The notes under the pieces are model-generated. The model saw nothing but the letters and a program-made list of their open reading frames with translations, was not told the origin of the DNA and did not search any database. DNA of 64,000 nucleotides from Leeuwenhoekiella aequorea (lineage in GTDB: Bacteria; Bacteroidota; Bacteroidia; Flavobacteriales; Flavobacteriaceae). Of this stretch, positions 27,025 through 37,197 are shown one piece after another (positions within the stretch are counted from its first letter, which is position 1; each line of letters starts with the position of its first letter). The position numbers and the translations under genes were made by a program. Where the stretch lies: NCBI RefSeq assembly GCF_004104375.1, contig NZ_QOVM01000002.1, positions 682,001-746,000 of the forward strand. Direction: 5' to 3'.

Positions 27025-30000
27025 TTAAAGTTTTATTTTAAAATAAAAAGTACTTCCATCGCCAAATTGTGAATCAACCCAAATATGACCATCATGAAGC
27101 TTAACAATTTTCTTACAGTGGGCAAGTCCTACACCGGTGCCTTCATAGCGTTCTTCCGTAGGCACTCTTCCAAAAATCTTAAATATACTTTCTAGATCAT
27201 CTTCTTTAATTCCGATCCCATTATCGGTAATTGCAAATGTTTGATATTCTTCATCAGCAAATGTGGAAATACGAATACTGGGTTTCCTATCTTTCTTTCG
27301 GTATTTAAGCGCATTACTTATCAAGTTCTGAAACAGCAGTCGCAACTCGGTCTCATAAGCCATAACTTTAGGCATTTTCCCGACGCTAACTGTGGCATCT
27401 GCCTCCCGAATACTTTTATTTAAATCATATTTTACAACCTCAAGCAACTCATTTACATCAACACGAGTTTTCTTTAAGTCTTCACCTATTCTACTATGTT
27501 CTAAGAGTGCTTTAATCTGCTCGGCCATTCTTCCGGAAGCTTCATGAATATAACCTAGGTACTCTATTCCCTTTTCATTAAGATTTTCACTATACTTTTT
27601 TAGTATAAAATCACTACTAAAACGTATAGTAGCTAGAGGTTCTTGAAGATCATGAGAACATATAGAGACAAATTGCTCTAAATCTGTGTTTGTGCGAAGC
27701 AAATCTTCCTTTTGACGCATAAGTTCGGCTTGAGTCTGCTTAAGTTCTGTAACTTCCATAAGTGTACAGCGATAGAGTGTTTCACTCTCATCAAAGTTGC
27801 TTAGCGCGTCAGCATTGAATATAATTTCTATACGCTCCCCATTCAAATTTTCTAAAGTAAGTTCTTCCGTAGAAACTTTACCTTCCTCTTTTAGTTTTTT
27901 ATGAATACGTATTCCTTTTAATTTACTTTCATTAGAATAGTAATCAAAAATCGAAGAACCTATAACTTGACTTTTCTTTTCAAAACCCAGCGTATTAATA
28001 AACAACTTATTACATTCTGTAATTAAGCCTGTATCTGCATTTAGGCTTACGTGCATTACAGGATCATCTTCATAAAAGGCTTTAAATTTTTCCTCGCTCT
28101 TACGCAGTTTTGCTTGTGATTTTTCAATTTTAGTAATATCAATAAATGAAATTACCACTCCTTCAATTTTTTCACCATGATTAATAAATGGAGAGATCCT
28201 TTTTATGAAATGTCTACCCGATTTACTAATAATTCGTTTTTCAAAAACGGTTCCCGATTTCATTACATTTCGAGCATTATCTGCCAACGTACGCTCATTG
28301 GATATACTGAAACTAGACACAAAATTCTCAATCGGTCGCCCAATATCGTGCTTCATCAAATGAAAATGCTCCCGAATTGCCGGAGTAAATTTTCGAATAA
28401 TTAGATTTTGATCTAAAAACACTGTGCCTATACGCGTACTATCAAGAAGGTTATCCATATCAGCATTAAGCATAGCCAGATCTTCCATCTTTTCAATATG
28501 CTCGGCGTTGATAGAGTGTAACTCTTCATTTACACTTTGCAGCTCTTCATTAGTACTTTGTAACTCTTCATTAGAAGCTAGTAATTCTTCGTTAGAAGCC
28601 TGTAATTCTTCGTTACTTGTTTCTGCTTCTTCTAAGGCATTACTTAATTCGTACTGGGTTTCTTTTAATTCTTCCTCAAGACTAGCAATACGTTCTTGAG
28701 CACTTTTTGTTATATCGGCGCGCTCTACAACCACACCTTTAAGGCTGGTTTTATCTTGCTTAATGAATGTTACAATAAAATTAAAAATCTCTGTTTTTCC
28801 AGATTCAACAGGTTTTACCAGAACATCAATTACCGCATTTAAATTACCTTCATCATCTATTAATTCTACCTCTTTGTAAAAAACGGTTTTTTGTTTACGT
28901 GCAGCTTTACGTACTGCATTACGTACTACCACAGAAAGTTCAGGAGCAATCATACTCATAAGATCTGTCGTAAAACCTTCACTGGGCAACTGGGCATATA
29001 AATTAAATGCACCCATTGCCTCAATAATTTTAAAATCTGCGTTTATATAAATACTAGCCGCACCGTATTGTTGTAAAATAGCAGTACTTATCTCGGTACG
29101 TAAATAATCTGCTGACATACTTTTTTTGCTACTTGATTTTTTCAAATCTGCTATTTGACTTTTAAATGCGTTACGTTCTGCGGAAGAGCTTAGTATTTCA
29201 GTTCTTAACCGTAATGGGGCTTCTAGATTTCTATAGATATTCCACTTTCTATTAATATCTTCAAATGAATCTGCATGCTCGCCTAACGATTCACTTGTAC
29301 CTAATATTAATACTCCACTTTCTTTGAGTGCATAGTGCAAAATATGAATAACTTTTGCCTGTACACTACTTTGCAAGTATATAAGTAGGTTACGACACAT
29401 CACCATATCCATATTTTTAAATGGTGGGTCGTTAGTTATATTGTGATTGGAGTAGATTACCGACTTTCTAAGAGAATCCTTAACGGTATAATTCTCTTCT
29501 TCTTTTATAAAATACTTAGCAATTCGAGCGTCTGAAATATCGCCAAGTGCATTTTTTGAGTATTTACTTCTTCCGGCTATTTCCAAGTGATCACTTGAAA
29601 TATCTGTAGCAAAAATTTTAAGACTAAGATCTTTACCTTGTTTATCTATTTCATCTAATATTAGAATACCTAAAGAAAAAGGTTCTTCTCCGGTACTACA
29701 TCCTACATCCCAAACCTTAATAACTTCGCCATTAGGTTTTTCAGTCACCATTTTAGGAATGACTTCATTCTCTAAAATTTCCCAAACACGCTGGTCTCTA
29801 AAGAATTTGGTAACTCCTATAAGAAACTCTTTATATAATACCTCAACCTCTTTTCTGTTGTTTTTTAAATACGTGTAGTAAGCTTCTAACGAATTTAATT
29901 TTAAAACACGTACCCGTCGACCTATCCTTCTTAAAAGTGTGGGGCGTTTATATAAACTAAAATCGAGATCTGTGTGTATTTTTAATACCGTTAAAATATC

Positions 30001-30645
30001 TTTTAATAAGTTCTCATCGTACTGATAAGATCCCGCATCAAAATCTAAATTACTCTGCGCTTCAAAATAATTTGACAATTCATCGCTCATACGTTCTACA
30101 GGAACAACATAATCAACCAATCCGGTTTTAATTGCATTGCGCGGCATACCATCAAATTTTGCCTGCTCAGGTTGTTGAACCATTACCACGCCCCCTTTCT
30201 CTTTTATAGAACGTATTCCTCGCGAACCGTCACTTCCTGTTCCGCTTAAAATAATACCCGCACATAAATCACCTGCAGTCTCAGCCATCGATTCAAAAAA
30301 TAAATCAATTGGGAGATTTAAGGTCTTATCTGTAGGTTTTGCTAAGAGCTTAAAACGACGCTCTTCTATGATCAGATTTTTAGTAGGTGGTATTAAATAA
30401 ATACTGTTTGCCTGTATTTCTGCACCATCCTCAATAATTCGTATTGGAATTTTAGTGTTTTTACTTAATAATTCTGCCATCAAACTTTTATGGTCTGGAG
30501 ACAGATGTTGCACCACAATAAATGTGTACAAAGAAGATGTGGGAACATTATCAAAAAACTCGTTAAGTGCCTGAAGTCCGCCTGCACTAGCACCTATACC
30601 AACGATTATGTGCTTTGCATTTTGGGTAATTGTATCTATAGTCAC
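27025..30645 (-). CDS. CheB-CheR-PAS-PAS-histidine kinase fusion
   Basis: A 1206-residue protein. CheB methylesterase domain (about 10-190) has the catalytic S20 in GASAGG, H in VQHLSPDH and D in GTGSDGSRG. CheR methyltransferase (about 200-470) has RRIGRR, VWDVGCSTGEEPFSL and CRNLLIYL. A coiled coil with five exact heptads of EELQASN type follows, then PAS domains (one with GTVFLDQNLIIRKF, one with VMHVSLNAD), HisKA (SHDLQEPLATIR) and HATPase (NLISNALKYR). No chemotaxis genes are nearby, so the CheB/CheR part likely serves sensing rather than flagellar adaptation. Start is GTG at 30645. It heads the phytochrome operon. Confidence 0.93.
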   Translation of the reverse strand: MTIDTITQNAKHIIVGIGASAGGLQALNEFFDNVPTSSLYTFIVVQHLSPDHKSLMAELLSKNTKIPIRIIEDGAEIQANSIYLIPPTKNLIIEERRFKLLAKPTDKTLNLPIDLFFESMAETAGDLCAGIILSGTGSDGSRGIRSIKEKGGVVMVQQPEQAKFDGMPRNAIKTGLVDYVVPVERMSDELSNYFEAQSNLDFDAGSYQYDENLLKDILTVLKIHTDLDFSLYKRPTLLRRIGRRVRVLKLNSLEAYYTYLKNNRKEVEVLYKEFLIGVTKFFRDQRVWEILENEVIPKMVTEKPNGEVIKVWDVGCSTGEEPFSLGILILDEIDKQGKDLSLKIFATDISSDHLEIAGRSKYSKNALGDISDARIAKYFIKEEENYTVKDSLRKSVIYSNHNITNDPPFKNMDMVMCRNLLIYLQSSVQAKVIHILHYALKESGVLILGTSESLGEHADSFEDINRKWNIYRNLEAPLRLRTEILSSSAERNAFKSQIADLKKSSSKKSMSADYLRTEISTAILQQYGAASIYINADFKIIEAMGAFNLYAQLPSEGFTTDLMSMIAPELSVVVRNAVRKAARKQKTVFYKEVELIDDEGNLNAVIDVLVKPVESGKTEIFNFIVTFIKQDKTSLKGVVVERADITKSAQERIASLEEELKETQYELSNALEEAETSNEELQASNEELLASNEELQSTNEELQSVNEELHSINAEHIEKMEDLAMLNADMDNLLDSTRIGTVFLDQNLIIRKFTPAIREHFHLMKHDIGRPIENFVSSFSISNERTLADNARNVMKSGTVFEKRIISKSGRHFIKRISPFINHGEKIEGVVISFIDITKIEKSQAKLRKSEEKFKAFYEDDPVMHVSLNADTGLITECNKLFINTLGFEKKSQVIGSSIFDYYSNESKLKGIRIHKKLKEEGKVSTEELTLENLNGERIEIIFNADALSNFDESETLYRCTLMEVTELKQTQAELMRQKEDLLRTNTDLEQFVSICSHDLQEPLATIRFSSDFILKKYSENLNEKGIEYLGYIHEASGRMAEQIKALLEHSRIGEDLKKTRVDVNELLEVVKYDLNKSIREADATVSVGKMPKVMAYETELRLLFQNLISNALKYRKKDRKPSIRISTFADEEYQTFAITDNGIGIKEDDLESIFKIFGRVPTEERYEGTGVGLAHCKKIVKLHDGHIWVDSQFGDGSTFYFKIKL
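28522..28626 (-). repeat. Five 21-base repeats encoding an exact heptad coiled coil
   Basis: Five tandem 21-base units inside the CheB-CheR kinase gene encode successive heptads starting EEL and ending N. The units are diverged at DNA level but keep period and register, giving a rigid signalling helix between the CheR and PAS parts. Confidence 0.85.
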
Positions 30646-30863
30646 AAAGTTATTTTGAATAGTTAGTTTCTTTTAAATGCCTGATTTATTATTAAAAATA
30701 ATAAACTAGATGAGAATGAATCAAAATTACAATATCTATAGATATGAATTTAACGTGATGTTAAATTTTAAGAAATCCTTAAGTATTGTATTACTTATAA
30801 TAATTATTAATTACGATATTTAGATAATTTCAAGCTTTGAAAATCCTCAATCTTGAGTCAATA

Positions 30864-30888
30864 AAAAAAGCACCGTTACCGGCGCCTT
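30864..30888 (-). terminator. Terminator of the ketosynthase gene
   Basis: GCGCCG pairs with CGGTGC (one G-U) around GTAA, followed by seven T on the minus strand. Confidence 0.8.
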
Positions 30889-30909
30889 ATAATATAAGTA
30901 TTTTTATAA

Positions 30910-31992
30910 CTAATAATTATAAACTACGGCATTAATATTCATACCGGCACCAACAGATGCAAAAACAATACAATCTCCTGGATTGATTGTATGTCCCTCT
31001 ACTTTAGCCTTTAAAATAAGATCTAATAACGTTGGAACTGTAGCTACAGATGAATTGCCCAACCAAGAAATAATCATAGGCATCACTTTTTCAGGAACTT
31101 CATCAACTTCGTAAAGTTTATATAATCTTTCAATTATAGCATCATCCATTTTACCATTTGCCTGATGTATAAGTACTTTATTTACATCACTAATGTCTTT
31201 TCCTGCCTTATCTAAGCAGGCCTTTATAGAAGTAGGAACAGTCTCTAATGCATATTGATACAATCTGCGACCATTCATTTTTAAATACAGATCGTCTTTG
31301 TTAGCATCGGTTTTATTATAAGAGCAGCCCATAGTAAGCATTTCTGCATATCTATATGTATCAGAACGTGTTTTATGAGCTAATATCCCCACTGGAGATT
31401 CACTCTCAAAAGCTTCTACAATAGTTGCACCAGCACCATCTGCGTAGATCATACTATCTCTATCATGTGCATCAATAATTCTAGAAATGGTTTCAGTACC
31501 TATTACCAGAATTTTTTTTGCATCTCCAGATTTTATAAAATAATCTGCCTGAATCATTCCCTGCAACCATCCCGGACACCCAAAAGGTAAATCATAGGCA
31601 ACACACTCAGGGTTTTCAATTCTAAGCTTATATTTTACTCGTGCTGCAAGTGCAGGAACCATATCACTACGATTTGATCCATGTTTTACATCTCCAAAAT
31701 TGTGTGCAACGATTATATAATCTAAAGTCTCAGCATCTATCGCTGCATCCTCAATAGCCTCTTTTGCTGAAAAATATGCAATATCAGATGCTACTAAATC
31801 ATCAGATACGTATCGCCTTTCGGCAATAGTCGTGATTTCTTCAAATTTTTCAATTATATAATTATTGTCCCTAGCAACCGGATTTCCATTGGATTCATAA
31901 AATTCATGATTTAAAAAATCACTATTCTTTATGCGTCTTTCAGGTATGTAATTTCCTGTACCTGTAATCGTACTGTATATTTTCTTTGTCAT
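30910..31992 (-). CDS. 3-oxoacyl-ACP synthase III (FabH-like) family protein
   Basis: A 360-residue thiolase-fold condensing enzyme. The Cys-His-Asn triad is visible: C in LPFGCPGWLQGM, H in VLIHQANGKM and N in SWLGNSSVATVP; the C-terminal GAGMNINAVVY is family-typical. FabH-type enzymes start fatty-acid synthesis or make specialised acyl products. A charged insert near residues 30-60 differs from housekeeping FabH, and no acyl-carrier or fab genes are adjacent, so this may be a second, specialised enzyme. Monocistronic, ending at the terminator at 30864. Confidence 0.88.
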   Translation of the reverse strand: MTKKIYSTITGTGNYIPERRIKNSDFLNHEFYESNGNPVARDNNYIIEKFEEITTIAERRYVSDDLVASDIAYFSAKEAIEDAAIDAETLDYIIVAHNFGDVKHGSNRSDMVPALAARVKYKLRIENPECVAYDLPFGCPGWLQGMIQADYFIKSGDAKKILVIGTETISRIIDAHDRDSMIYADGAGATIVEAFESESPVGILAHKTRSDTYRYAEMLTMGCSYNKTDANKDDLYLKMNGRRLYQYALETVPTSIKACLDKAGKDISDVNKVLIHQANGKMDDAIIERLYKLYEVDEVPEKVMPMIISWLGNSSVATVPTLLDLILKAKVEGHTINPGDCIVFASVGAGMNINAVVYNY

Positions 31993-32208
31993 AAAATCCT
32001 GCTTTTAGTCGCAGCTTTTAACTCTAGTTTACATTTAAAATTGATCGTAATTTAACATAATGGGGGTAAAATACAATCTTATTATTTAATTGAGTCCTTA
32101 GGACATTATTTAATACTATGTTCAAAACCCATCATAAAATCAAAAACTATTAATTATCAATCAGTTATAAATAAAAAATAAATACTTTCGATCAATTATT
32201 CGTGTTTG

Positions 32209-33933
32209 TTATGTACCAAATTTTAAAATCACACTCCCGCAATTACGCATCGTATCTGTATAATATGGATTTATAATTTTTTCTGAAGTACTAAGCCAAA
32301 CCGCTCCTTCACTATTATTTGCCATTGGACAACGCTGCAAATATAATGCAGGTTTTAAATTATTAAGATTATTTACTATCGCAGCCATATTTTCATTAAG
32401 AATCACAAAATTTTCTCGTTGACTTGCAATCGTTTTTGCATTTATAATTGCATTGAGCATCTTTGTAATTTTGGTTACTTGCATCTTCGCAGAATTCGGA
32501 AGTGTTTCCAAATTAACTTTATTAAAGGAGGATTTTAAATCTGTTGCATATTCAGAAACCCGTTTAGGGTTAGATTCTACAAAGGCTTCTGTTAATTTTA
32601 AGTACCCCGATATTGTACTATTTAAAGATGCTTCATTAGCTTCAGAAAAAACAACCTTGTTGTCCTTAGACTTAAGCTGCTCATCTTCAATACCAGAATT
32701 CATCATTGATTTTTTTCCGCCTAACTGAGCGGCTGCATCAACCGTGAATGTTCCATTAACTACGATTTCTTCACCTACAGATAATCCGGAGACAATGGTA
32801 TAATTTCCTCCTGCTTTTTGTCCTAATCGAACTTCTCGCATCTCAAAAACAGTTTCTTTGGGATTCGGTTTAACATAAACCAGCGATCGCTCTCCCGTCC
32901 ACATCACTGCTGAAGCAGGTATACTTAATTCAGAATTGGACGTGCCTGGCGAGCTATCTACACGCGCAGATACAAACATTCCCGGTTTAAAAAGGCCTTC
33001 TTTATTATTAAGTATAACTCGTATAGTAACAGTGCGAGTCTGCGTATTGAAAATAGGATCAATAAATGATATCTCGCCTTCAAAACTGCGATTAGGATAT
33101 GCATTTGTTTCTATAGAAAGTAACATCCCTTCTTTAAATTGATCGATTTGACGTTCATAAACATCAAATTCAGCCCAAATAGTAGCTAGATTACTTACCT
33201 TAAAAATAGCTTTCCCGTCCATAATATGATCTCCCTCATTTACGGCAATTTCAGTCACTACACCAGATACGTGAGAATAAATTGGGAAACGTGTTACCAC
33301 TTCACCAGATTGCTCTATTTGATCAAGTAATTGACCGTGAATTTTAAGGTTATTAAATTTACTACGTACGGCATTATATAACTTAGGCTGTGTTGCTTTC
33401 ATTTTTGCAGCTGTGATTAACTCTTGCTGCGCCGCTACCAATTCTGGCGAATAAATAGTTGCAATCCGTTGTCCTTTAGAGACCTCCTGCCCCAGAGAAC
33501 GAATAGCTAAACTTTCTATTCTACCATTAAAATGGGCTGGTTGCGTTGCTGTGGCATTCTCATTTATTGCGATCCTGCCAGACAAATTAGTTGTATTTGT
33601 ACCAGTGGTAGTTTTGCTGCCAATGATTAAAGTTTGCACTCCCGCCAATGCTATTGCATTTTTGGTCATTGTAAATTGATTTGCTTTCAATCCCGAAGAT
33701 TCCGTTTCCTTTTTAACGAGATCCATTCCACATATAGGACAGTCACCAGGCTCTTCTCTAATAATTTGCGGATGCATAGAACACGTATACAGTTCTGCAG
33801 CATCACTAGCGATATGTTCATGACCAACTTCCGCAGAAATGGATTCTTGATTATCGCTATTTGTAAACAACAAGTAACCCAATCCCAAGCCTACTGCGCC
33901 AGCTATTATAATGTAAAGAATAGATTTATTCAT
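32209..33933 (-). CDS. cusB: Copper efflux RND periplasmic adaptor (CusB-like) with HMBD and DUF3347
   Basis: A 574-residue membrane-fusion protein: N-terminal membrane anchor (about 5-25), a heavy-metal-binding domain (YTCSMHPQI...CPICGMDLV, about 49-76), the barrel-sandwich/beta-barrel adaptor core (about 110-420), and a C-terminal DUF3347 domain ending with QRCPMANNSEGAVWL and MRNCGSV, which carry further Cys/Met ligands. It links CusA to CusC across the periplasm. The two metal modules fused to one adaptor suggest it takes Cu(I) or Ag(I) directly. It is the last gene of the copper operon. No clear terminator follows. Confidence 0.92.
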   Translation of the reverse strand: MNKSILYIIIAGAVGLGLGYLLFTNSDNQESISAEVGHEHIASDAAELYTCSMHPQIIREEPGDCPICGMDLVKKETESSGLKANQFTMTKNAIALAGVQTLIIGSKTTTGTNTTNLSGRIAINENATATQPAHFNGRIESLAIRSLGQEVSKGQRIATIYSPELVAAQQELITAAKMKATQPKLYNAVRSKFNNLKIHGQLLDQIEQSGEVVTRFPIYSHVSGVVTEIAVNEGDHIMDGKAIFKVSNLATIWAEFDVYERQIDQFKEGMLLSIETNAYPNRSFEGEISFIDPIFNTQTRTVTIRVILNNKEGLFKPGMFVSARVDSSPGTSNSELSIPASAVMWTGERSLVYVKPNPKETVFEMREVRLGQKAGGNYTIVSGLSVGEEIVVNGTFTVDAAAQLGGKKSMMNSGIEDEQLKSKDNKVVFSEANEASLNSTISGYLKLTEAFVESNPKRVSEYATDLKSSFNKVNLETLPNSAKMQVTKITKMLNAIINAKTIASQRENFVILNENMAAIVNNLNNLKPALYLQRCPMANNSEGAVWLSTSEKIINPYYTDTMRNCGSVILKFGT

Positions 33934-33982
33934 AATTTTATTTTATTTCTTCGGAAACATTAAATTTTCTACCTCCTGATAT

Positions 33983-36499
33983 TTAGTCTAGAGATTTATT
34001 CCGTAAGCGCAATGCATTTGCAATTACAGAGACCGAACTAAAACTCATAGCAAGTGCAGCAATCATAGGTGACAATAGAATCCCAAAAAACGGATACAGT
34101 ACTCCGGCGGCGATAGGCACACCAATAGAATTATATATAAGAGCAAAAAATAAATTCTGCTTAATATTTCTCATAACAGCAACACTCAGGTTATGAGCTT
34201 TTACAATACCATGTAAATCGCCCTGCACTAGTGTTATTGCTGCACTTTCTATTGCAACATCTGTACCTGTCCCCATTGCAATACCTACATTGCTTTGCGC
34301 TAGTGCTGGGGCATCATTAATCCCGTCTCCTGCCATAGCAACGAACTTTCCTTCATTTTGCAAACGCACAATCTCATCCTGCTTATCTTCAGGCAGCATT
34401 CCTGCTTTATAATCTATTAGATTAAGGGAGTTTGCTACCGCCTTTGCTGTATTTTGATTATCGCCGGTGAGCATTATTACAGCAATATCTTTTGCCTGTA
34501 GAGCCTGTATAGCTTTTTTACTTGATTTTTTAATTTTATCAGTGATTACTACAAAACCTACCGCTTCCTTATTTACCGATAGAAAGGATACAGTTTTGCC
34601 CTGCTCTTGATGCTTTATTGATGCCGCGCGCAATTCATCTGTTATGCTTGCGCCAGCTTCTTCCATCATTTTTTCATTACCCAATGCCAACTTTTTATTC
34701 TCAAAATTACCAGTAACCCCTTTTCCGGTAACCGAATTAAAATTTTCTATTTTAGAAATTGTAACACCTTGTTCTTGAACGTAGCGTACAGTAGCTTCGG
34801 CAAGTGGGTGCTCACTTAAATTGTTAAGTGCAGAAATGTATTCTAAGAGTGCTTCTTCTGTAAAATCTCCATACGAATGAATTGCTTCAACAGATGGTTT
34901 TCCTTCGGTTAGCGTTCCTGTTTTATCAACAATGAGCACATTAATTTTATCCATTTTTTCTAGTGCTTCGGCATTTTTGATCAGCACACCGTTTTGCGCA
35001 CCTTTACCTACACCTACCATTACAGACATAGGAGTGGCTAAACCTAATGCACATGGACAAGCAATAATGAGAACTGCAATCGCATTTACTAATGCATAGA
35101 CATAAATCGGCTCTGGACCAAAAATTACCCAAAGAATGAAAGTGAGTATAGAAATCCCTACAACTACAGGAACAAAATATCCAGATATTTTATCAGCTAA
35201 CTTCTGAATGGGTGCTTGACTGCGGCTGGCTTTATTAACCATCTCGATGATTTGAGATAACAATGTTTCTCCACCTACCTTTTCAGCTTTCATTAGAAAA
35301 GATTGTTTTCCATTTATGGTTCCGCTGCTTACCGTGTCGCCCTCATTTTTATTAACCGGAATAGGCTCTCCAGTAATCATTGATTCATCTATAGCACTCT
35401 CGCCTTCTGTAATAATACCATCAACAGGTATTCTGTCTCCCGGCTTTACACGTAAAATATCATTCTTCTCAATCTCATCTATTGATACCTGCTGCTCATT
35501 CCCGTTTACGATTTTTAATGCTTTATTAGGTGCCAACTTAAGCAATTCTTTTACCGCAGAATTGGTTTTACTATGTGCTCTGGCTTCTAAAACTTGACCC
35601 ATTAAAACCAGAGTAAGAATTACAGTTGCAGCTTCATAATAAACGTGAACAGTATCTGAGGCTGTCTTAAACTGCTGCGGAAAAAAATCGGGAATAAGCA
35701 TACCAAATACACTAAAAAGCCAGGCAACTCCGGCTCCAATTCCTATAAGTGTAAACATATTGAGATTCCACGTTTTTACTGATCTCCACGCGCGTTCAAA
35801 AAACATCCATGTTGCATAAAAAACCACAGGTAGTGATAAAATAAACTGAACCCAATTCCAATATTCCTGAGCCATTAACTTATACAAAGGATTGTCATTG
35901 AGCATTTCACTCATAGCGATTATAAATATGGGAAGCGTAAAACCGAGCGCAATCCAAAATTTATTTAGCATTTTTTTATACGACTTTTCTTCAGCCGAAA
36001 GATCCGGTTCAACAGGAACCAAATCCATCCCACAAATACTACAACTACCCGGCTCATCTTCGTTAATCTCTGGGTGCATAGGACAAGTGTAGGTAGTATG
36101 CGCTGTAGCTCCTGCGGTTTTTTCCTGCACTAAGTCCATACCGCAAACCGGGCAATCTCCAGGTTTGTCGTAGGTTTTATCTCCTTCACAGTGCATAGGA
36201 CAATAATATACTCCCTCACCTGCCGCTGCTTTAGGATTGGTTTCTGACTTTGTTTTTTTAGAATCCTTCTTAATTTTGGGCGCTTTGCCTTGTTCGTGAA
36301 TGGTATAATCCCCACCGGCTTCGGCTAATGCAGCCTGATAAACCCCAATTTTAATAGGTTTTTCGGTTTCGAGAATTGCTTGAGCATTTGACAAATCTAT
36401 GTCTGCCTGAATGACGCCACTTACCTTAGATAACGTTTGTTGAACGTGGTTTTGGCAGCCTTTGCAACTCATTCCGTGTATGTGATAGGTCTTTGTCAT
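33983..36499 (-). CDS. copA: Copper-translocating P1B-type ATPase with HMA and two HMBD modules
   Basis: An 838-residue pump. HMA domain with C12/C15 (GMSCKGC), then two heavy-metal-binding modules (YYCPMH...CPVCGMDLV, about 97-125; YTCPMHPEI...CSICGMDLV, about 136-165), the membrane part with the transport motif CPC (IACPCALGLATP), phosphorylation site DKTGTLTEGKP, HPLAEA of the nucleotide-binding domain and GDGINDAPALA. It exports Cu(I) from the cytoplasm (EC 7.2.2.8). It lies between the DUF3347 lipoprotein and CusB in the operon, joining cytoplasmic export with RND efflux. Confidence 0.95.
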   Translation of the reverse strand: MTKTYHIHGMSCKGCQNHVQQTLSKVSGVIQADIDLSNAQAILETEKPIKIGVYQAALAEAGGDYTIHEQGKAPKIKKDSKKTKSETNPKAAAGEGVYYCPMHCEGDKTYDKPGDCPVCGMDLVQEKTAGATAHTTYTCPMHPEINEDEPGSCSICGMDLVPVEPDLSAEEKSYKKMLNKFWIALGFTLPIFIIAMSEMLNDNPLYKLMAQEYWNWVQFILSLPVVFYATWMFFERAWRSVKTWNLNMFTLIGIGAGVAWLFSVFGMLIPDFFPQQFKTASDTVHVYYEAATVILTLVLMGQVLEARAHSKTNSAVKELLKLAPNKALKIVNGNEQQVSIDEIEKNDILRVKPGDRIPVDGIITEGESAIDESMITGEPIPVNKNEGDTVSSGTINGKQSFLMKAEKVGGETLLSQIIEMVNKASRSQAPIQKLADKISGYFVPVVVGISILTFILWVIFGPEPIYVYALVNAIAVLIIACPCALGLATPMSVMVGVGKGAQNGVLIKNAEALEKMDKINVLIVDKTGTLTEGKPSVEAIHSYGDFTEEALLEYISALNNLSEHPLAEATVRYVQEQGVTISKIENFNSVTGKGVTGNFENKKLALGNEKMMEEAGASITDELRAASIKHQEQGKTVSFLSVNKEAVGFVVITDKIKKSSKKAIQALQAKDIAVIMLTGDNQNTAKAVANSLNLIDYKAGMLPEDKQDEIVRLQNEGKFVAMAGDGINDAPALAQSNVGIAMGTGTDVAIESAAITLVQGDLHGIVKAHNLSVAVMRNIKQNLFFALIYNSIGVPIAAGVLYPFFGILLSPMIAALAMSFSSVSVIANALRLRNKSLD

Positions 36500-36577
36500 T
36501 TTTTCCAGATATTAGAATTTAAAGGATAGTCCTCCATTTTCTGTACAGCTCTATAACTGTATTATTTAATTATAACT

Positions 36578-37189
36578 TTATTTAGTTATCGTCGCGGTTA
36601 CAGAACCACAATTCATCATTTTATCTCCGTAGTAGGGGTTTTCAATAGTGCTTTCATTAGACAACCAGTCTGCTCCCTTACCATTTAATGCCATAGGACA
36701 ATGTTGTTTATATAGGGTTCCGGCATTTATATTTTTTCTAAAGTAAGCCTGCACCGCATTTGAAAATTGTGAAAATGCTTTGCGCTGTGCGTCTAAATCT
36801 TCTGTAATAGCAATTGCCTCTGCTGCAGATTTTAGTTTTGCGTTACTCTCATCAAAAATTATAGCGAGATTTGCCGCTTGTTGTTTAGTCTTTTCTGCAT
36901 CTGAAGCTATAAGAGCTACACGCACTGCATTATACGCATCCCAAACCCCTTTAGAAGCCGAATTTTTAAAAGAAAGAGCTGCTTTGTCAATTCTCATTTC
37001 TGTAGAGCTGTTGGAGGTTTCTAACTCTTTTTGTCCCGGATTACCCATAGGCTCATTAGCTACTTCATTTTCTACTGAAATAACTGGCTCCAAAGAGTCA
37101 TTCTCTGTTTCATTTTTTTTATCATTACCGCATGAAGTTATTGATAATGCTATAGCAGCAATGCTTACTAATTTGATTGTATTTTTCAT
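36578..37189 (-). CDS. DUF3347 lipoprotein, probable periplasmic copper-binding protein
   Basis: A 203-residue protein with a lipoprotein signal (SITSC, lipidated C20), an acidic linker and a DUF3347 domain. The ending KQHCPMALNGKGADWL, ENPYYGDKMMNCGSV closely matches the C-terminal domain of CusB in the same operon, with conserved Cys-Pro-Met and Asn-Cys-Gly suited to bind Cu(I). It may act like a soluble metal carrier in the place of CusF. It is 8 bases after the TolC gene. The carrier role is inference. Confidence 0.86.
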   Translation of the reverse strand: MKNTIKLVSIAAIALSITSCGNDKKNETENDSLEPVISVENEVANEPMGNPGQKELETSNSSTEMRIDKAALSFKNSASKGVWDAYNAVRVALIASDAEKTKQQAANLAIIFDESNAKLKSAAEAIAITEDLDAQRKAFSQFSNAVQAYFRKNINAGTLYKQHCPMALNGKGADWLSNESTIENPYYGDKMMNCGSVTATITK

Positions 37190-37197
37190 AGTCTGTT

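Noticed and set aside
28424-28699. Plus-strand serine-rich open frame
   Set aside because: It is the antisense shadow of the heptad repeats in the CheB-CheR kinase gene.
27025-30645. Chemotaxis operon
   Set aside because: CheB and CheR domains occur only in this fusion; neighbours are phytochrome genes and no MCP, CheA or flagellar gene is present.
30645-30652. Perfect -7 box TAACTTTG at the start of the CheB-CheR kinase gene
   Set aside because: It overlaps the only usable start codon (GTG at 30645), so transcription from it would begin inside the gene; no later start codon exists before the CheB domain. Probably chance, unless the start is non-standard.
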